Positions 7,675-14,903 of a stretch of 64,000 nt of DNA are shown piece after piece (the first letter of the stretch is position 1; every line of letters begins with the position of its first letter). The DNA is from a virus. The notes beneath the pieces were generated by a model. It saw nothing but the letters and a program-made list of their open reading frames with translations, did not search any database and was not told where the DNA came from. A program made the translations under genes and the position numbers. Location of the stretch: positions 1 to 64,000 of the IMG/VR virus record IMGVR_UViG_3300045999_002371. One strand, given 5' to 3'.

Positions 7675-7848
7675 ATGGAAACATCACCACTATTTACAGT
7701 AGAAGAAAAGAATCTGATACTCAATGCACGATTCGTACATGGTGAATCGTTGCAGAGCGTTGCTGATCGATTCGGTACAACTCGTAAACTAATTCGTCAA
7801 GTAGAAAGTAATTACATCAAAATAATGAAGGGGGAAATAAATGAGTGA
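7675..7848 (+). CDS. Sigma-70 region-4-like HTH mini-protein (57 aa)
   Basis: ATG with upstream AGAGAGGG. The middle of the protein reads SLQSVADRFGTTRKLIRQVE, which closely follows the helix-turn-helix of sigma-70 region 4 (the usual form is close to leucine-x-x-VA-x-x-FG-x-TR-x-x-IRQ-x-E). Region 4 contacts the -35 promoter element. The protein has no region 2, so it cannot be a full sigma factor; it may compete with or tether the host factor. It lies between the structured block and a WhiB gene, consistent with transcriptional takeover. Confidence 0.6.
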   Translation: METSPLFTVEEKNLILNARFVHGESLQSVADRFGTTRKLIRQVESNYIKIMKGEINE

Positions 7849-8182
7849 ACTATCATCACACCAAACTGATCTCATCAAATCAATCACGATCGCTAACGAG
7901 TTTCTAAAGATCGTTCGTGGATTCAAGGTTGATTCTGATCGCAAAGACAGTCTGCCTCAGGAGATCAAGGAGTATCTAGCCAATGAACACTTGAACTCAA
8001 TCATGGAAGATCAAGAGATCGAACCTGAGATGTTGATTTGGGGATTCCTGCACATGATCGAGATTCTCTTGAAGTATGCAGAGTTAGACCCTGAGGACTT
8101 AACCAATGTCATGGACTCTTTCGTGAAGTATGTGATCGAAAACCCTGACCAATACACAGATCGGAGTAAGAATGAAGATTGA
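7841..8182 (+). CDS. Hypothetical acidic helical protein (113 aa)
   Basis: Overlaps the HTH gene by eight bases, with GAAGGGGGAAATAA as RBS. The protein is acidic and almost wholly helical (FLHMIEILLKYAELDPEDL). No catalytic or metal motif. Its last codons overlap the WhiB start, so the two are probably translationally coupled. Confidence 0.65.
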   Translation: MSELSSHQTDLIKSITIANEFLKIVRGFKVDSDRKDSLPQEIKEYLANEHLNSIMEDQEIEPEMLIWGFLHMIEILLKYAELDPEDLTNVMDSFVKYVIENPDQYTDRSKNED

Positions 8183-8447
8183 GATCATCAACGCACCATG
8201 TCAGTCAGCAGGTATTGACCCTGAACTATTCTTTCCTGACCCGACAGAGTACGAAAAGATTCAGCAAGCAAAATCTGTGTGCGGTCAATGTCCTGAGATC
8301 ACAAAGAATAAATGTCTCTCATTCGCACTAGAGAATGGTGTTCAGTACGGAATCTTCGGCGGTCTAACAGACAAAGAGCGAAACAATTTACGCCGTAGAG
8401 AAAACAGAAAGTACAAGCAGTATGTATCTGTGATTGGAGAGTACTAG
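8172..8447 (+). CDS. WhiB-like [4Fe-4S] regulator
   Basis: A 91-residue WhiB-family protein. Four Cys (C10, C37, C40, C48) fit the iron-sulfur cluster ligands; the FFP motif follows the first Cys, the G-I-F-G-G turn is at about 60-64, and a basic C-terminal tail (ERNNLRRRENRKYK) would touch DNA. WhiB proteins occur essentially only in Actinobacteria and their phages, where they bind the primary sigma factor and alter promoter choice. The last Cys spacing is seven residues rather than the common five. The neighbouring sigma-4-like gene makes a joint role in transcription control likely. Confidence 0.9.
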   Translation: MKIEIINAPCQSAGIDPELFFPDPTEYEKIQQAKSVCGQCPEITKNKCLSFALENGVQYGIFGGLTDKERNNLRRRENRKYKQYVSVIGEY

Positions 8448-8569
8448 TGGAGTACGCAAAGAATCAGGTAATCATCGAAGTCAATGGTGGCGTTGCAGAA
8501 GTAACTCGTTGCCCTAGTGACATCGAAGTAATCATCATCGATCACGATAACGAGATCAATGGTGAGTAA
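8447..8569 (+). CDS. Hypothetical mini-protein (40 aa)
   Basis: GTG start within TAGTG of the WhiB stop. The product (NQVIIEVNGGVAEVTRCPSD, then a VIIIDHDNE tail) is three or four beta strands; short proteins of this style are frequent in actinophages, with no known function. It ends inside the next gene. Confidence 0.55.
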   Translation: MEYAKNQVIIEVNGGVAEVTRCPSDIEVIIIDHDNEINGE

Positions 8570-8747
8570 GTGGTGGAATGTTATCTTCGAAACAGATTCA
8601 ACCAATGTGGTTGATGCACTTCTAACTGTTCAAGTAGAAGCAGATACACCCGATGAAGCAATCATGTTAGGTAGAGAGCGATTCGAAACTCTCGTACTGC
8701 TACACAATAAATGGCAATTTATAGACATCTCAGAAACGAGTAACTAA
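8559..8747 (+). CDS. Hypothetical protein (62 aa)
   Basis: ATG inside the end of the preceding gene; stop overlaps the next ATG (TAATG). Predicted beta-alpha-beta (WWNVIFETDST, then ADTPDEAIMLGRERFE). The pattern resembles small phage proteins of the type seen at 9978, but no family is named. Confidence 0.55.
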   Translation: MVSKWWNVIFETDSTNVVDALLTVQVEADTPDEAIMLGRERFETLVLLHNKWQFIDISETSN

Positions 8748-8908
8748 TGAAAACTATTGAGGACATCGAATACGAGATCGCGTTCATCGAACAAGAACTG
8801 CAATCTAATGAGTTTCCTTATCTCAGCAAAGATCATCTAACTAATTGGCTATCTGCACTTAACTGGGTTAAAACAAAGTGGGATTACGAAAGGACAACTA
8901 ATGCTTAA
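8747..8908 (+). CDS. Hypothetical helical protein (53 aa)
   Basis: TAATG start. Begins MKTIEDIEYEIAFIEQELQS, a strongly amphipathic helix, then a short Trp-rich segment (LSALNWVKTKW). Likely a helical hairpin or coiled-coil dimer. Overlaps the next start by eight bases. Confidence 0.5.
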   Translation: MKTIEDIEYEIAFIEQELQSNEFPYLSKDHLTNWLSALNWVKTKWDYERTTNA

Positions 8909-9083
8909 TCCAAACGACATAATGCTATTTACTCGTGAAGAGGCGGTTCAACTAAGTGGGCAAGTGCTTACCGATGAACAATGGAAACTAATTAGAAGAG
9001 AGATCGTTACTAACGACACCATGTGGGAAGTAATCGATGAATGTATTCAGAACTCGATCAATGCGGTGCTAGATAATGGTTAA
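8901..9083 (+). CDS. Hypothetical protein (60 aa)
   Basis: Overlaps both neighbours by eight bases. Acidic helical protein (LTDEQWKLIRREIVTNDTMW) without a recognised motif. Kept because overlap geometry and codon use match neighbouring genes. Confidence 0.5.
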   Translation: MLNPNDIMLFTREEAVQLSGQVLTDEQWKLIRREIVTNDTMWEVIDECIQNSINAVLDNG

Positions 9084-9561
9084 TACATTCTTACCTTTCC
9101 CTGACTTCGTAGAGACTGCCAAAGCACTCGATTACAAGCGATTAGGCAAGCAACGAGTAGAGGCGTGGCAGATACTTCAAGCGTTGCGTGGTGAGACTAA
9201 GGGCTGGACTAATCACCCTGCTACAAAGATGTGGCGTGGTCATGAGCGACTTCTATGTGAATACGGAATCGCAATCTGCAAAGAATGGATTGATCGTGGT
9301 TACAAAGACACCATGCTCGATCGATTCGTTGCGGTGCATTCGTTACTACCTGAATGCGAAGTACCTGTGTGGTTGGGTGATTCGTCATTCCATGAATCTC
9401 ATCAGAGCAACTTAAAACGCAAAGATGCAGATCACTACAACTTCAATGTTGAAAACGATCTTCCCTATTTATGGTTTGATCGAATGCTTGGCAACTTCAA
9501 AGTGTTTACGATTGGAAAAAAACCTAGTGAAACTAAACAGAAAACTGGTGCATCGAATTGA
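9076..9561 (+). CDS. Pyrimidine-dimer DNA glycosylase-like protein
   Basis: A 161-residue protein beginning MVNTFLPFPDFVETAKALD, then YKRLGKQRVEAWQIL and WTNHPATKMWRGHERLL. This matches the MSMEG_6728 / Pyr_excise-like group common in actinobacteria and their phages. The family is related by fold to T4 endonuclease V, which removes UV-induced pyrimidine dimers. Whether this branch is an active glycosylase is not established. A UV repair role would suit a phage from sunlit water. Confidence 0.75.
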   Translation: MVNTFLPFPDFVETAKALDYKRLGKQRVEAWQILQALRGETKGWTNHPATKMWRGHERLLCEYGIAICKEWIDRGYKDTMLDRFVAVHSLLPECEVPVWLGDSSFHESHQSNLKRKDADHYNFNVENDLPYLWFDRMLGNFKVFTIGKKPSETKQKTGASN

Positions 9562-9749
9562 AGGACTGGCTCACTACTACCGACATCGCACAACAAACAG
9601 GGCTAAAGATCGACACGATCTACACCTATCGCAAGCGAAACACCCTTCCCGAACCCGATCACATGATCGGCAATCGACCACTATGGAAGCAAGAAACAAT
9701 CGATGAGTGGAACTCTTATCGCACAACTCAAATAGAAACGGAGAAATAA
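9558..9749 (+). CDS. Excisionase-like HTH protein (63 aa)
   Basis: TTG start overlapping the previous stop (TTGA). The sequence LTTTDIAQQTGLKIDTIYTY followed by RNTLPEPDHMIGNRPLW is a MerR/AlpA-type winged helix-turn-helix (HTH_17), the architecture of phage excisionases and small recombination directionality factors. It lies about 550 bases before the integrase, which supports an Xis role; a small transcription regulator is the alternative. Confidence 0.7.
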   Translation: MKDWLTTTDIAQQTGLKIDTIYTYRKRNTLPEPDHMIGNRPLWKQETIDEWNSYRTTQIETEK

Positions 9750-9753
9750 ATAA

Positions 9754-9981
9754 ATGGTTGCAAATGTAATCAGTAGCGAAACATCATCATCAACTCATGT
9801 GATCGAGTTTCCAATGAATGGAAACACTTTCACCGCCAAAGTATTTATTGGTGAGTGGGGCGTTGATGTTGATTGGTTTATTGGTGAGGACTTTATTGCG
9901 ATCGATGATCGCTGGAAGGTTCTGCCAACTGAACTCTATGATCTCGATGATTCGGATTGGGAAGAGATTCTTTATCCATGA
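9754..9981 (+). CDS. Hypothetical acidic protein (75 aa)
   Basis: ATG preceded by GGAGAAATAAATA. Beta-rich first half (VIEFPMNGNTFTAKVFIG) and an acidic tail (DLDDSDWEEILYP). No recognised family. Overlaps the next gene by four bases (ATGA). Confidence 0.55.
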   Translation: MVANVISSETSSSTHVIEFPMNGNTFTAKVFIGEWGVDVDWFIGEDFIAIDDRWKVLPTELYDLDDSDWEEILYP

Positions 9982-10133
9982 GTACCTACAAAGTAACTTT
10001 CGTATGGACACGATCGATCGAAGTCGAATGCGATTCCGAAGATCAAGCGAATCAACTCGGTGAACTATGGCTATCCGAAGCAGTACCGCAGATAGCCCAT
10101 GACACCGAGTGGGATAGCGAACTCGTTGAGTAA
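9978..10133 (+). CDS. Hypothetical acidic protein (51 aa)
   Basis: ATGA overlap with the preceding gene. MSTYKVTFVWTRSIEVECD then SEDQANQLGELWLSEAVP is a beta-beta-alpha pattern seen in small phage DNA-mimic-like proteins. Function unknown. Last gene of the left-arm operon; a terminator follows. Confidence 0.55.
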   Translation: MSTYKVTFVWTRSIEVECDSEDQANQLGELWLSEAVPQIAHDTEWDSELVE

Positions 10134-10213
10134 CTCTCAGCCCTGATCTGGGGCTATTAGAAGTTACTTCAAGCCCACATAAGCAGATTCCCTAAGCCCA
10201 AAGTCACTATTCG

Positions 10214-10249
10214 CCCCTAGCCCCTGATCGGGCTAGGGGCTATTTTTTG
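10214..10249 (+). terminator. Strong intrinsic terminator of the left-arm operon
   Basis: GCCCCTAGCCC and GGGCTAGGGGC form a perfect 11-bp GC-rich stem with a six-base loop (CTGATC), followed within two bases by a run of T. It closes the rightward operon before the integrase gene. A weaker AGCCC/GGGCT element lies about 70 bases upstream. Confidence 0.9.
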
Positions 10250-10257
10250 CATTCGAA

Positions 10258-10289
10258 GTTACTGGTGAGTAACATTACTCATCAGTAAC
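10258..10289. promoter_or_regulatory. Operator-like dyad before the integrase
   Basis: GTTACTGGTGAGTAA (10258-10272) and TTACTCATCAGTAAC (10275-10289) are inverted repeats matching at 14 of 15 positions with a 2-base spacer, a palindrome typical of a dimeric HTH regulator. It sits between the terminator and the integrase start, so it probably controls integrase expression, or binds integrase/excisionase itself. Confidence 0.65.
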
Positions 10290-10306
10290 ATGAAGGGGGG
10301 AAGATC

Positions 10307-11569
10307 ATGGCTTATGTCGTAAAGCGTGGAGATAGGTTTACAGGCTATTACCGAAAGGGCGGAAAACGCCTTTCAGCAGGTACATGGGGCTCGGAGATCG
10401 ATGCCATGTATCACGCCTCAAAAGCAGAGGCATCGGGCGTTAGCGAGCCTTCTAGGGCTGTATTTACCCTATCGACCTACATCGATTCATGGTTGCCGAC
10501 CGCCGATCTCATGCCGATCACTCGCAAGGGCTATCGGTCAGTCCTTGATCGCTATGTCCTGCCCACTCTCGGAGATCGCAAAGTAACTTCGATCGATAGA
10601 CGGGCGATTCAAGAGTTACTTCAAGGGCTCAGGGGTCAGGGGATAGGTTCAGCCACCCTGAATCAGATCAAGGCATCGCTAGGGTCTGCCCTCTCCCAGT
10701 TAGTCGATACAGGAGAATTAACTCAGAACCCTACTCATGGGATTCGTATTAAGGCGAAACAGTTAGACATCTCGAATGTCGTAGAGCCCGAAGAGTTTAA
10801 GGCGATCATTCAGCACCTACCGACCGAAGGGGCTCAGTTATTCGCCCGATTCTTAGTCGCATCAGGTTGCCGATTCGGGGAAGCCACCGAGATCAGGGTC
10901 AAAGACATCAACCTAAAGACAGGCGAAGTCTATGTCCAAAGGCGAGTCAGCGATCTAGGGTCAAGCCATACCAGCAGGTTTCTAGTCGTAGAAGCCACAA
11001 AGTCGGGTCATAAGCGAAGCCTTATGTTAAGCAAAGCCTTACTACAAGAGATTCAGGGCTATGTCATAGCAAAAGCCCTATCAAAAGATGACCTGTTGTT
11101 CCCAAGAACGATCATCTTAACAACAGGTAAACTAAAGACTTCTCGTGGAGAAATGTCTAAGCGACCATTCGCCCAAGACGGAAAACTGTTCCAGCATGGA
11201 ACTCTGTACGCCTATACACATGGGCGTTGCCGATGTGAGGCTTGCCGAGAGTCGGTGCGAAAGCACAGGCAAAAGGCAAAGCCATACCAAAAGCGACAGG
11301 GATTCATCGACCATACGAGCCACCTACCACGAGATGTATGGAGAACTACATGGAACAAGGCAATAGCCAAGTCAGGCATCGGGTGGAGTCCTAGAACCCA
11401 TGATCTCAGACACGCTAACGCTACCCAACTTCTAAAAAGTGGGGTAGATGTGCATGAGGTCAAGGAACGCTTAGGACATCAGTCGATAAAGACGACAGAG
11501 CGATACCTACATCGCCTTCGTCACAACCAGTCAAAGGCATCAGAAAGTGTCAATGACTTTTTGGAGTGA
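10307..11569 (+). CDS. int: Tyrosine integrase with inserted Cys motif
   Basis: A 420-residue site-specific recombinase. Residues about 1-50 resemble an arm-binding domain, 53-150 the SAM-like core-binding domain, and 155-410 the catalytic domain. Catalytic residues visible are R189 (SGCRFGE), K232, H365-x2-R368 (HDLRHAN), H391 (LGHQS) and Y400 (TTERYLH). Between the Lys and the second Arg lies an unusual segment (about 297-330) with HGTLYAYTHGRCRC and C313. This resembles the HGT-Y-GCRC-C module found in other actinophage proteins and may bind zinc. The enzyme would integrate and, with the HTH protein at 9558, excise the prophage. ATG with a GGGGGG-type RBS. Confidence 0.9.
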   Translation: MAYVVKRGDRFTGYYRKGGKRLSAGTWGSEIDAMYHASKAEASGVSEPSRAVFTLSTYIDSWLPTADLMPITRKGYRSVLDRYVLPTLGDRKVTSIDRRAIQELLQGLRGQGIGSATLNQIKASLGSALSQLVDTGELTQNPTHGIRIKAKQLDISNVVEPEEFKAIIQHLPTEGAQLFARFLVASGCRFGEATEIRVKDINLKTGEVYVQRRVSDLGSSHTSRFLVVEATKSGHKRSLMLSKALLQEIQGYVIAKALSKDDLLFPRTIILTTGKLKTSRGEMSKRPFAQDGKLFQHGTLYAYTHGRCRCEACRESVRKHRQKAKPYQKRQGFIDHTSHLPRDVWRTTWNKAIAKSGIGWSPRTHDLRHANATQLLKSGVDVHEVKERLGHQSIKTTERYLHRLRHNQSKASESVNDFLE

Positions 11570-11571
11570 TG

Positions 11572-12147
11572 ATGAAACTAACACGAAGAGGCAAGATCGT
11601 ATTCGGATCGCTATTTACGGCGATCTTCGTAGCAAGTGGGGTAGTGGTACTGCCACCAGCCTTCTCGCCTACGAAAGCCGAAGCACAGATCGAGCAGAAG
11701 CAATACCAAAAGCGATACCAAGAGCGAGCCCTAGCCAAGTACGAGAACGCACACAGACTAACTAAGACAGAGTTAGTCAACCTGCTTCACGCAGTTGGCT
11801 TCGAAGGGCAAGCCTTACGCTATGCGTGGGCTATCGCTATGAAGGAATCAAGAGGAAACCCTCTCTCCCACAACGGCAATCGAGAGACAGGGGATAACTC
11901 ATTCGGGTTATTCCAAGTCAACATGATTGATTCATTGGGACAAGATCGTAGGGACAAGTTCAGTTTGGAGTACAACGCCCAACTGTTGAATCCTGTGGTC
12001 AATGCTCAGATTGCTTATCACATGAGCAATCAAGGCAAGAACTGGAGAGCATGGAAAGGTGTCAACAACTCAGTAGTCAAAGAGTGGTTGAAGCAGTTCC
12101 CTGAGTCTCGTGCTAAAGCACTAGCAAAAGGAAAAGCAACAGAGTAA
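11572..12147 (+). CDS. Secreted lysozyme/transglycosylase-like protein
   Basis: Start candidates are GTG 11566, ATG 11569 and ATG 11572; the last is best spaced from GGAG. An N-terminal hydrophobic segment (IVFGSLFTAIFVASGVVVL) then PTKAEA is a signal peptide or anchor. A KQYQKRYQER linker follows. The C-terminal domain holds AWAIAMKESRGNP (likely catalytic Glu) and NSFGLFQVNM, features of lysozyme-like lytic transglycosylases. The same signature recurs in the tape-measure protein (50254-52614), so the domains are related. It may be an endolysin with its own signal or a superinfection or entry factor. It nearly abuts the integrase. Confidence 0.75.
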   Translation: MKLTRRGKIVFGSLFTAIFVASGVVVLPPAFSPTKAEAQIEQKQYQKRYQERALAKYENAHRLTKTELVNLLHAVGFEGQALRYAWAIAMKESRGNPLSHNGNRETGDNSFGLFQVNMIDSLGQDRRDKFSLEYNAQLLNPVVNAQIAYHMSNQGKNWRAWKGVNNSVVKEWLKQFPESRAKALAKGKATE

Positions 12148-12158
12148 GCAATAGGAGA

Positions 12159-12182
12159 AGCCCCGTCAGAAATGGCGGGGCT
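12159..12182 (+). terminator. GC-rich hairpin after the lysozyme-like gene
   Basis: AGCCCCG (12159-12165) pairs with CGGGGCT (12176-12182), extendable by two pairs, around a six-base loop. Only a weak T-run (ATCTT) follows, so termination may be partial. Confidence 0.55.
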
Positions 12183-12192
12183 ATCTTCGAAG

Positions 12193-12220
12193 TAACTCTA
12201 CCTGGCAGCCAGGTGAGTTA
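12193..12220. promoter_or_regulatory. Operator-like dyad before 12239
   Basis: ACCTGGC-A-GCCAGGT (12200-12214) is a perfect palindrome extended on both sides by TAACTC (12193-12198) and GAGTTA (12215-12220), with one unpaired T. It lies 19 bases before the ATG at 12239 and overlaps where a promoter would be. Probably a regulator-binding site; an integrase core site is a less likely alternative. Confidence 0.55.
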
Positions 12221-12238
12221 GTTAGTTAGGGGGCGAAC

Positions 12239-12655
12239 ATGGCAAGTGGCGGTATGCAGGACTGGCAGTCAATGAGCCATAGCAAAGCAAAGCCATACCA
12301 GAAGCCATACCAGAAGCAAGAGCAGTTCCCAAAGGAATACCACAAGGACAAGCAGTGGGTTCAAGACGAACTGCCCTTTACCGATAAGCCTTGGCGTGAG
12401 AGATCTCTTACTGATACTGAAGTAGAAGAACTCTTTTGGCGCGATTTAGTTCAGTTAGGCTGGAAGTTTCAAGCCTATGGAGAGAACCCAAGAAGCAGGA
12501 ACATTGTGTTGCCTTGCCCATACTGTGAGTTAGTTATTGATAGCCACACCATCATCACAGAGTCAAATGCCAAGAAGATGAAAGACAAGTATTACTGCGA
12601 GCAGATCCTTAGAAAGCACAAGGGTCTTGAATGCAAAGCCATACTAGAAGACTAA
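12239..12655 (+). CDS. Hypothetical zinc-binding protein (138 aa)
   Basis: RBS AGGGGG then ATG. The N-terminal 50 residues are low complexity with a tandem KPYQKPYQK. The C-terminal part has an LPCPYCE knuckle followed by two further Cys (YYCEQIL, LECKA), a likely zinc site. The KxYQK element is also found in the two genes upstream. Function unknown. Last plus-strand gene before the convergent terminator. Confidence 0.65.
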   Translation: MASGGMQDWQSMSHSKAKPYQKPYQKQEQFPKEYHKDKQWVQDELPFTDKPWRERSLTDTEVEELFWRDLVQLGWKFQAYGENPRSRNIVLPCPYCELVIDSHTIITESNAKKMKDKYYCEQILRKHKGLECKAILED

Positions 12656-12704
12656 GCAATAGCAAAAGCCCTACCAAAAGGCAGGGCTTCCGCTTTGTAT
12701 TGCT
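12655..12704. terminator. Bidirectional terminator between convergent arms
   Basis: Nested inverted repeats: AGCAATA (12655-12661) with TATTGCT (12698-12704), enclosing AAGCCCT (12666-12672) with AGGGCTT (12683-12689). It lies between two stop codons facing each other and can serve both strands. The outer arm begins in the last base of the 12239-12655 stop codon. Confidence 0.8.
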
Positions 12705-12707
12705 AGA

Positions 12708-14732
12708 TTACTTAGGTTGATTGTCTGTAATTAGTTTTACTTCGCAAGCATCAGTTGTGCAGTAAGCCTCACCAATAGCATCAGCAGCCATTCCTGCATA
12801 GACACCAGAGAAGTCAATAGGGAACAGTTGCATTACGCCCTGCTCTTCGTACTCCTTCTCAGTGATCTGTGTGTATGGCATCTGAGGATAGACATGGTTA
12901 CCACTAGGCAAGAATGAAACAGTCTTAAGTTGACCATCGTACATATGCAAAGCCGTACCAATAGCCGAGGCTTCCTTCTCTGGATCAAATGAGATCGTTA
13001 CAGAGACAGAGTTATCTGACCAATAGCGTTGAGCAGTAGCAGCAAGTGCCATCTTCTCGTAGATACTTACATCCTTCTCACTTCGCTTTGCATCAGACTT
13101 GATAGGGAAGAAGACAACGGAAGTCGTATCAGGAGACTCACTTGCTGGTTCTACTCTGTAGTTAGCAAGTTTGAATAGTGGAAGCATTGGATCGTTGTTT
13201 GAGAAACGAATTGCACGATTGAAGTACTGACCACCTACAGTCCAGTGAACTCCTGGAGATTCTCCAGCAAGGATCGAAACTGTTCCTGATGGCTTAACTG
13301 TTGTCATCTTGATTGACTCACGGATACCAAGCCACTCTGAGTAGTTGGTGTCGTATGACTTGATGACTTTGTAGCCTTCATCCATCCATTGACGCAGGAC
13401 TGGAAGTCCCTTGTTGTCTGCAAAGTTTGCAACACCAGAGACTGATGTACCGATGCGACGATTGCGTTGCATGATTGCGTTGGTCTCTTCCCAGTGAGTT
13501 GGAAGAAGTGTCACAGTCTTTGCGTAGAGATAGGCGAACTTCAATGTGCGCTTGAAATCTTCAAGGTCTGTGTGACGATTGAGATAGGTCTCTACCAATG
13601 TGCAGCACTCGTAGGACTCTAGTGATTGCTCAGCACATGGGTTATACCCTGCAATACGCCAGTCCTTGTTGTTGATTGGATCAGCAAGGCGACCATATTG
13701 CTTGGAGATGTCCATCCAAATAACTCCTGGCTCTCCATTGCGAGCAATACCTTCGATGATCCCATCAAGGTTATCGCCCACGTTGACAGCCACAGAGTTG
13801 TTAGACATCCAGCCATGAGTCATACGCTCTGGATACTTCTCGTAGTTCTTTAGGTTCAAGAACTCTTCATCATCGATGCGACCGATCAATAGTTCTGCAG
13901 AGCGACGGACGTTGCCAGATACAACGCATACACCGATCATGTTGCCGATGTCTGCGATGTCACGACGAGTCAACTTCTGACCAGCACGATCCTTGAATAG
14001 GTCATGGATGTACTGGTGCATCTTGATTAGCGGGTCTGCTCCTGCTGCTGTGCCACCGAAGGTGCGGATTGGTTCGCCTGCTGGACGGATCGCTTCGTAA
14101 TTAAATATTGGAGTCTTCGTATCTGGCTTGAGGTAGGCATTGATGAGGGTGGCTGTTGATTCAACCCAACCCTCTCTGGTGTCTGGGATGTCATAGGCGT
14201 ATTCTCCTTGTGGTGCATAGATGATGAACTCTTTGTCTGCTCCCTTGTCATCAAAGCCCACACCGACTCCGAGCATTGATGCCTCCATGAGGAATGCGAA
14301 AGGCTTTGCTGGATCTGTCTTGACCATCGATCCAGTTGAGACGAAGGCACAGTTCTGCAACGCTGCAGAGTTGCGATGCTCATTGACTAGTGGGGTTCCC
14401 ATAACCCATAGACCTCGTCCAGGTGGTGTCCACTTCAAGTTCCATAAGCGATCGAATGCTTCTTTGGCTGAGGCTGCTGCCTTTGCATCTGACCATGGCA
14501 AACGGTTTGTCTTTGCGTGATCCTTCTGTAATGAGTACATGCCGTTGATGACTCGTTCACATACATCAACCCATGTCTCCTTCGTACCATCTGCCTTGAG
14601 GCGAGAATAGGTACGCAAGAAAGTAATCTCTCCCACTGAGTTGCCCGCTGCATCTTGATAACCGAACGGCGCTTTCTTTGAGCGATACGGTCCAATGAAA
14701 TCCTCAGTCAGTTTGAAAGATAATGTTGTCAT
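12708..14732 (-). CDS. nrdJ: B12-dependent ribonucleoside-triphosphate reductase
   Basis: Class II (adenosylcobalamin) monomeric reductase that makes dNTPs. The frame opens at 14744, but ATG at 14732 (MTTLSFKLTEDF) follows AGGGGT and is preferred. Residue numbers below count from the upstream ATG: C132 (LQNCAF) and C381 fit the active-site redox pair; C370 in NPCAEQ fits the thiyl-radical Cys with E372 two residues on; PSGTVSILAGESP is conserved; the tail AYCTTDACE has two Cys five apart, the shuttle pair seen in the Lactobacillus enzyme. Spacing 370/372/381 equals that enzyme's 408/410/419. No host subunit is needed. Last gene of the minus-strand arm. Confidence 0.93.
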   Translation of the reverse strand: MTTLSFKLTEDFIGPYRSKKAPFGYQDAAGNSVGEITFLRTYSRLKADGTKETWVDVCERVINGMYSLQKDHAKTNRLPWSDAKAAASAKEAFDRLWNLKWTPPGRGLWVMGTPLVNEHRNSAALQNCAFVSTGSMVKTDPAKPFAFLMEASMLGVGVGFDDKGADKEFIIYAPQGEYAYDIPDTREGWVESTATLINAYLKPDTKTPIFNYEAIRPAGEPIRTFGGTAAGADPLIKMHQYIHDLFKDRAGQKLTRRDIADIGNMIGVCVVSGNVRRSAELLIGRIDDEEFLNLKNYEKYPERMTHGWMSNNSVAVNVGDNLDGIIEGIARNGEPGVIWMDISKQYGRLADPINNKDWRIAGYNPCAEQSLESYECCTLVETYLNRHTDLEDFKRTLKFAYLYAKTVTLLPTHWEETNAIMQRNRRIGTSVSGVANFADNKGLPVLRQWMDEGYKVIKSYDTNYSEWLGIRESIKMTTVKPSGTVSILAGESPGVHWTVGGQYFNRAIRFSNNDPMLPLFKLANYRVEPASESPDTTSVVFFPIKSDAKRSEKDVSIYEKMALAATAQRYWSDNSVSVTISFDPEKEASAIGTALHMYDGQLKTVSFLPSGNHVYPQMPYTQITEKEYEEQGVMQLFPIDFSGVYAGMAADAIGEAYCTTDACEVKLITDNQPK

Positions 14733-14903
14733 AACCCCTACCATTTCTATAAATGTCTAAATACCCCTCTGTGGGTTGCTTAGTATTGCGCTTGGAAACC
14801 TATCATGCATCTGCTAACTTTGCGAAGTACTATTGCCAAAAGAAAATGGTCAACTACGGGTGAGATATGTTTCACACCCTGTTAACTGCTGTTATCAGAT
14901 AAG

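Noticed and set aside
14733-14903. Cobalamin riboswitch before the B12-dependent reductase
   Set aside because: The leader is about 170 bases and I could not find a B12-box-like element or convincing multi-helix fold; only vague promoter-like sequences are present.
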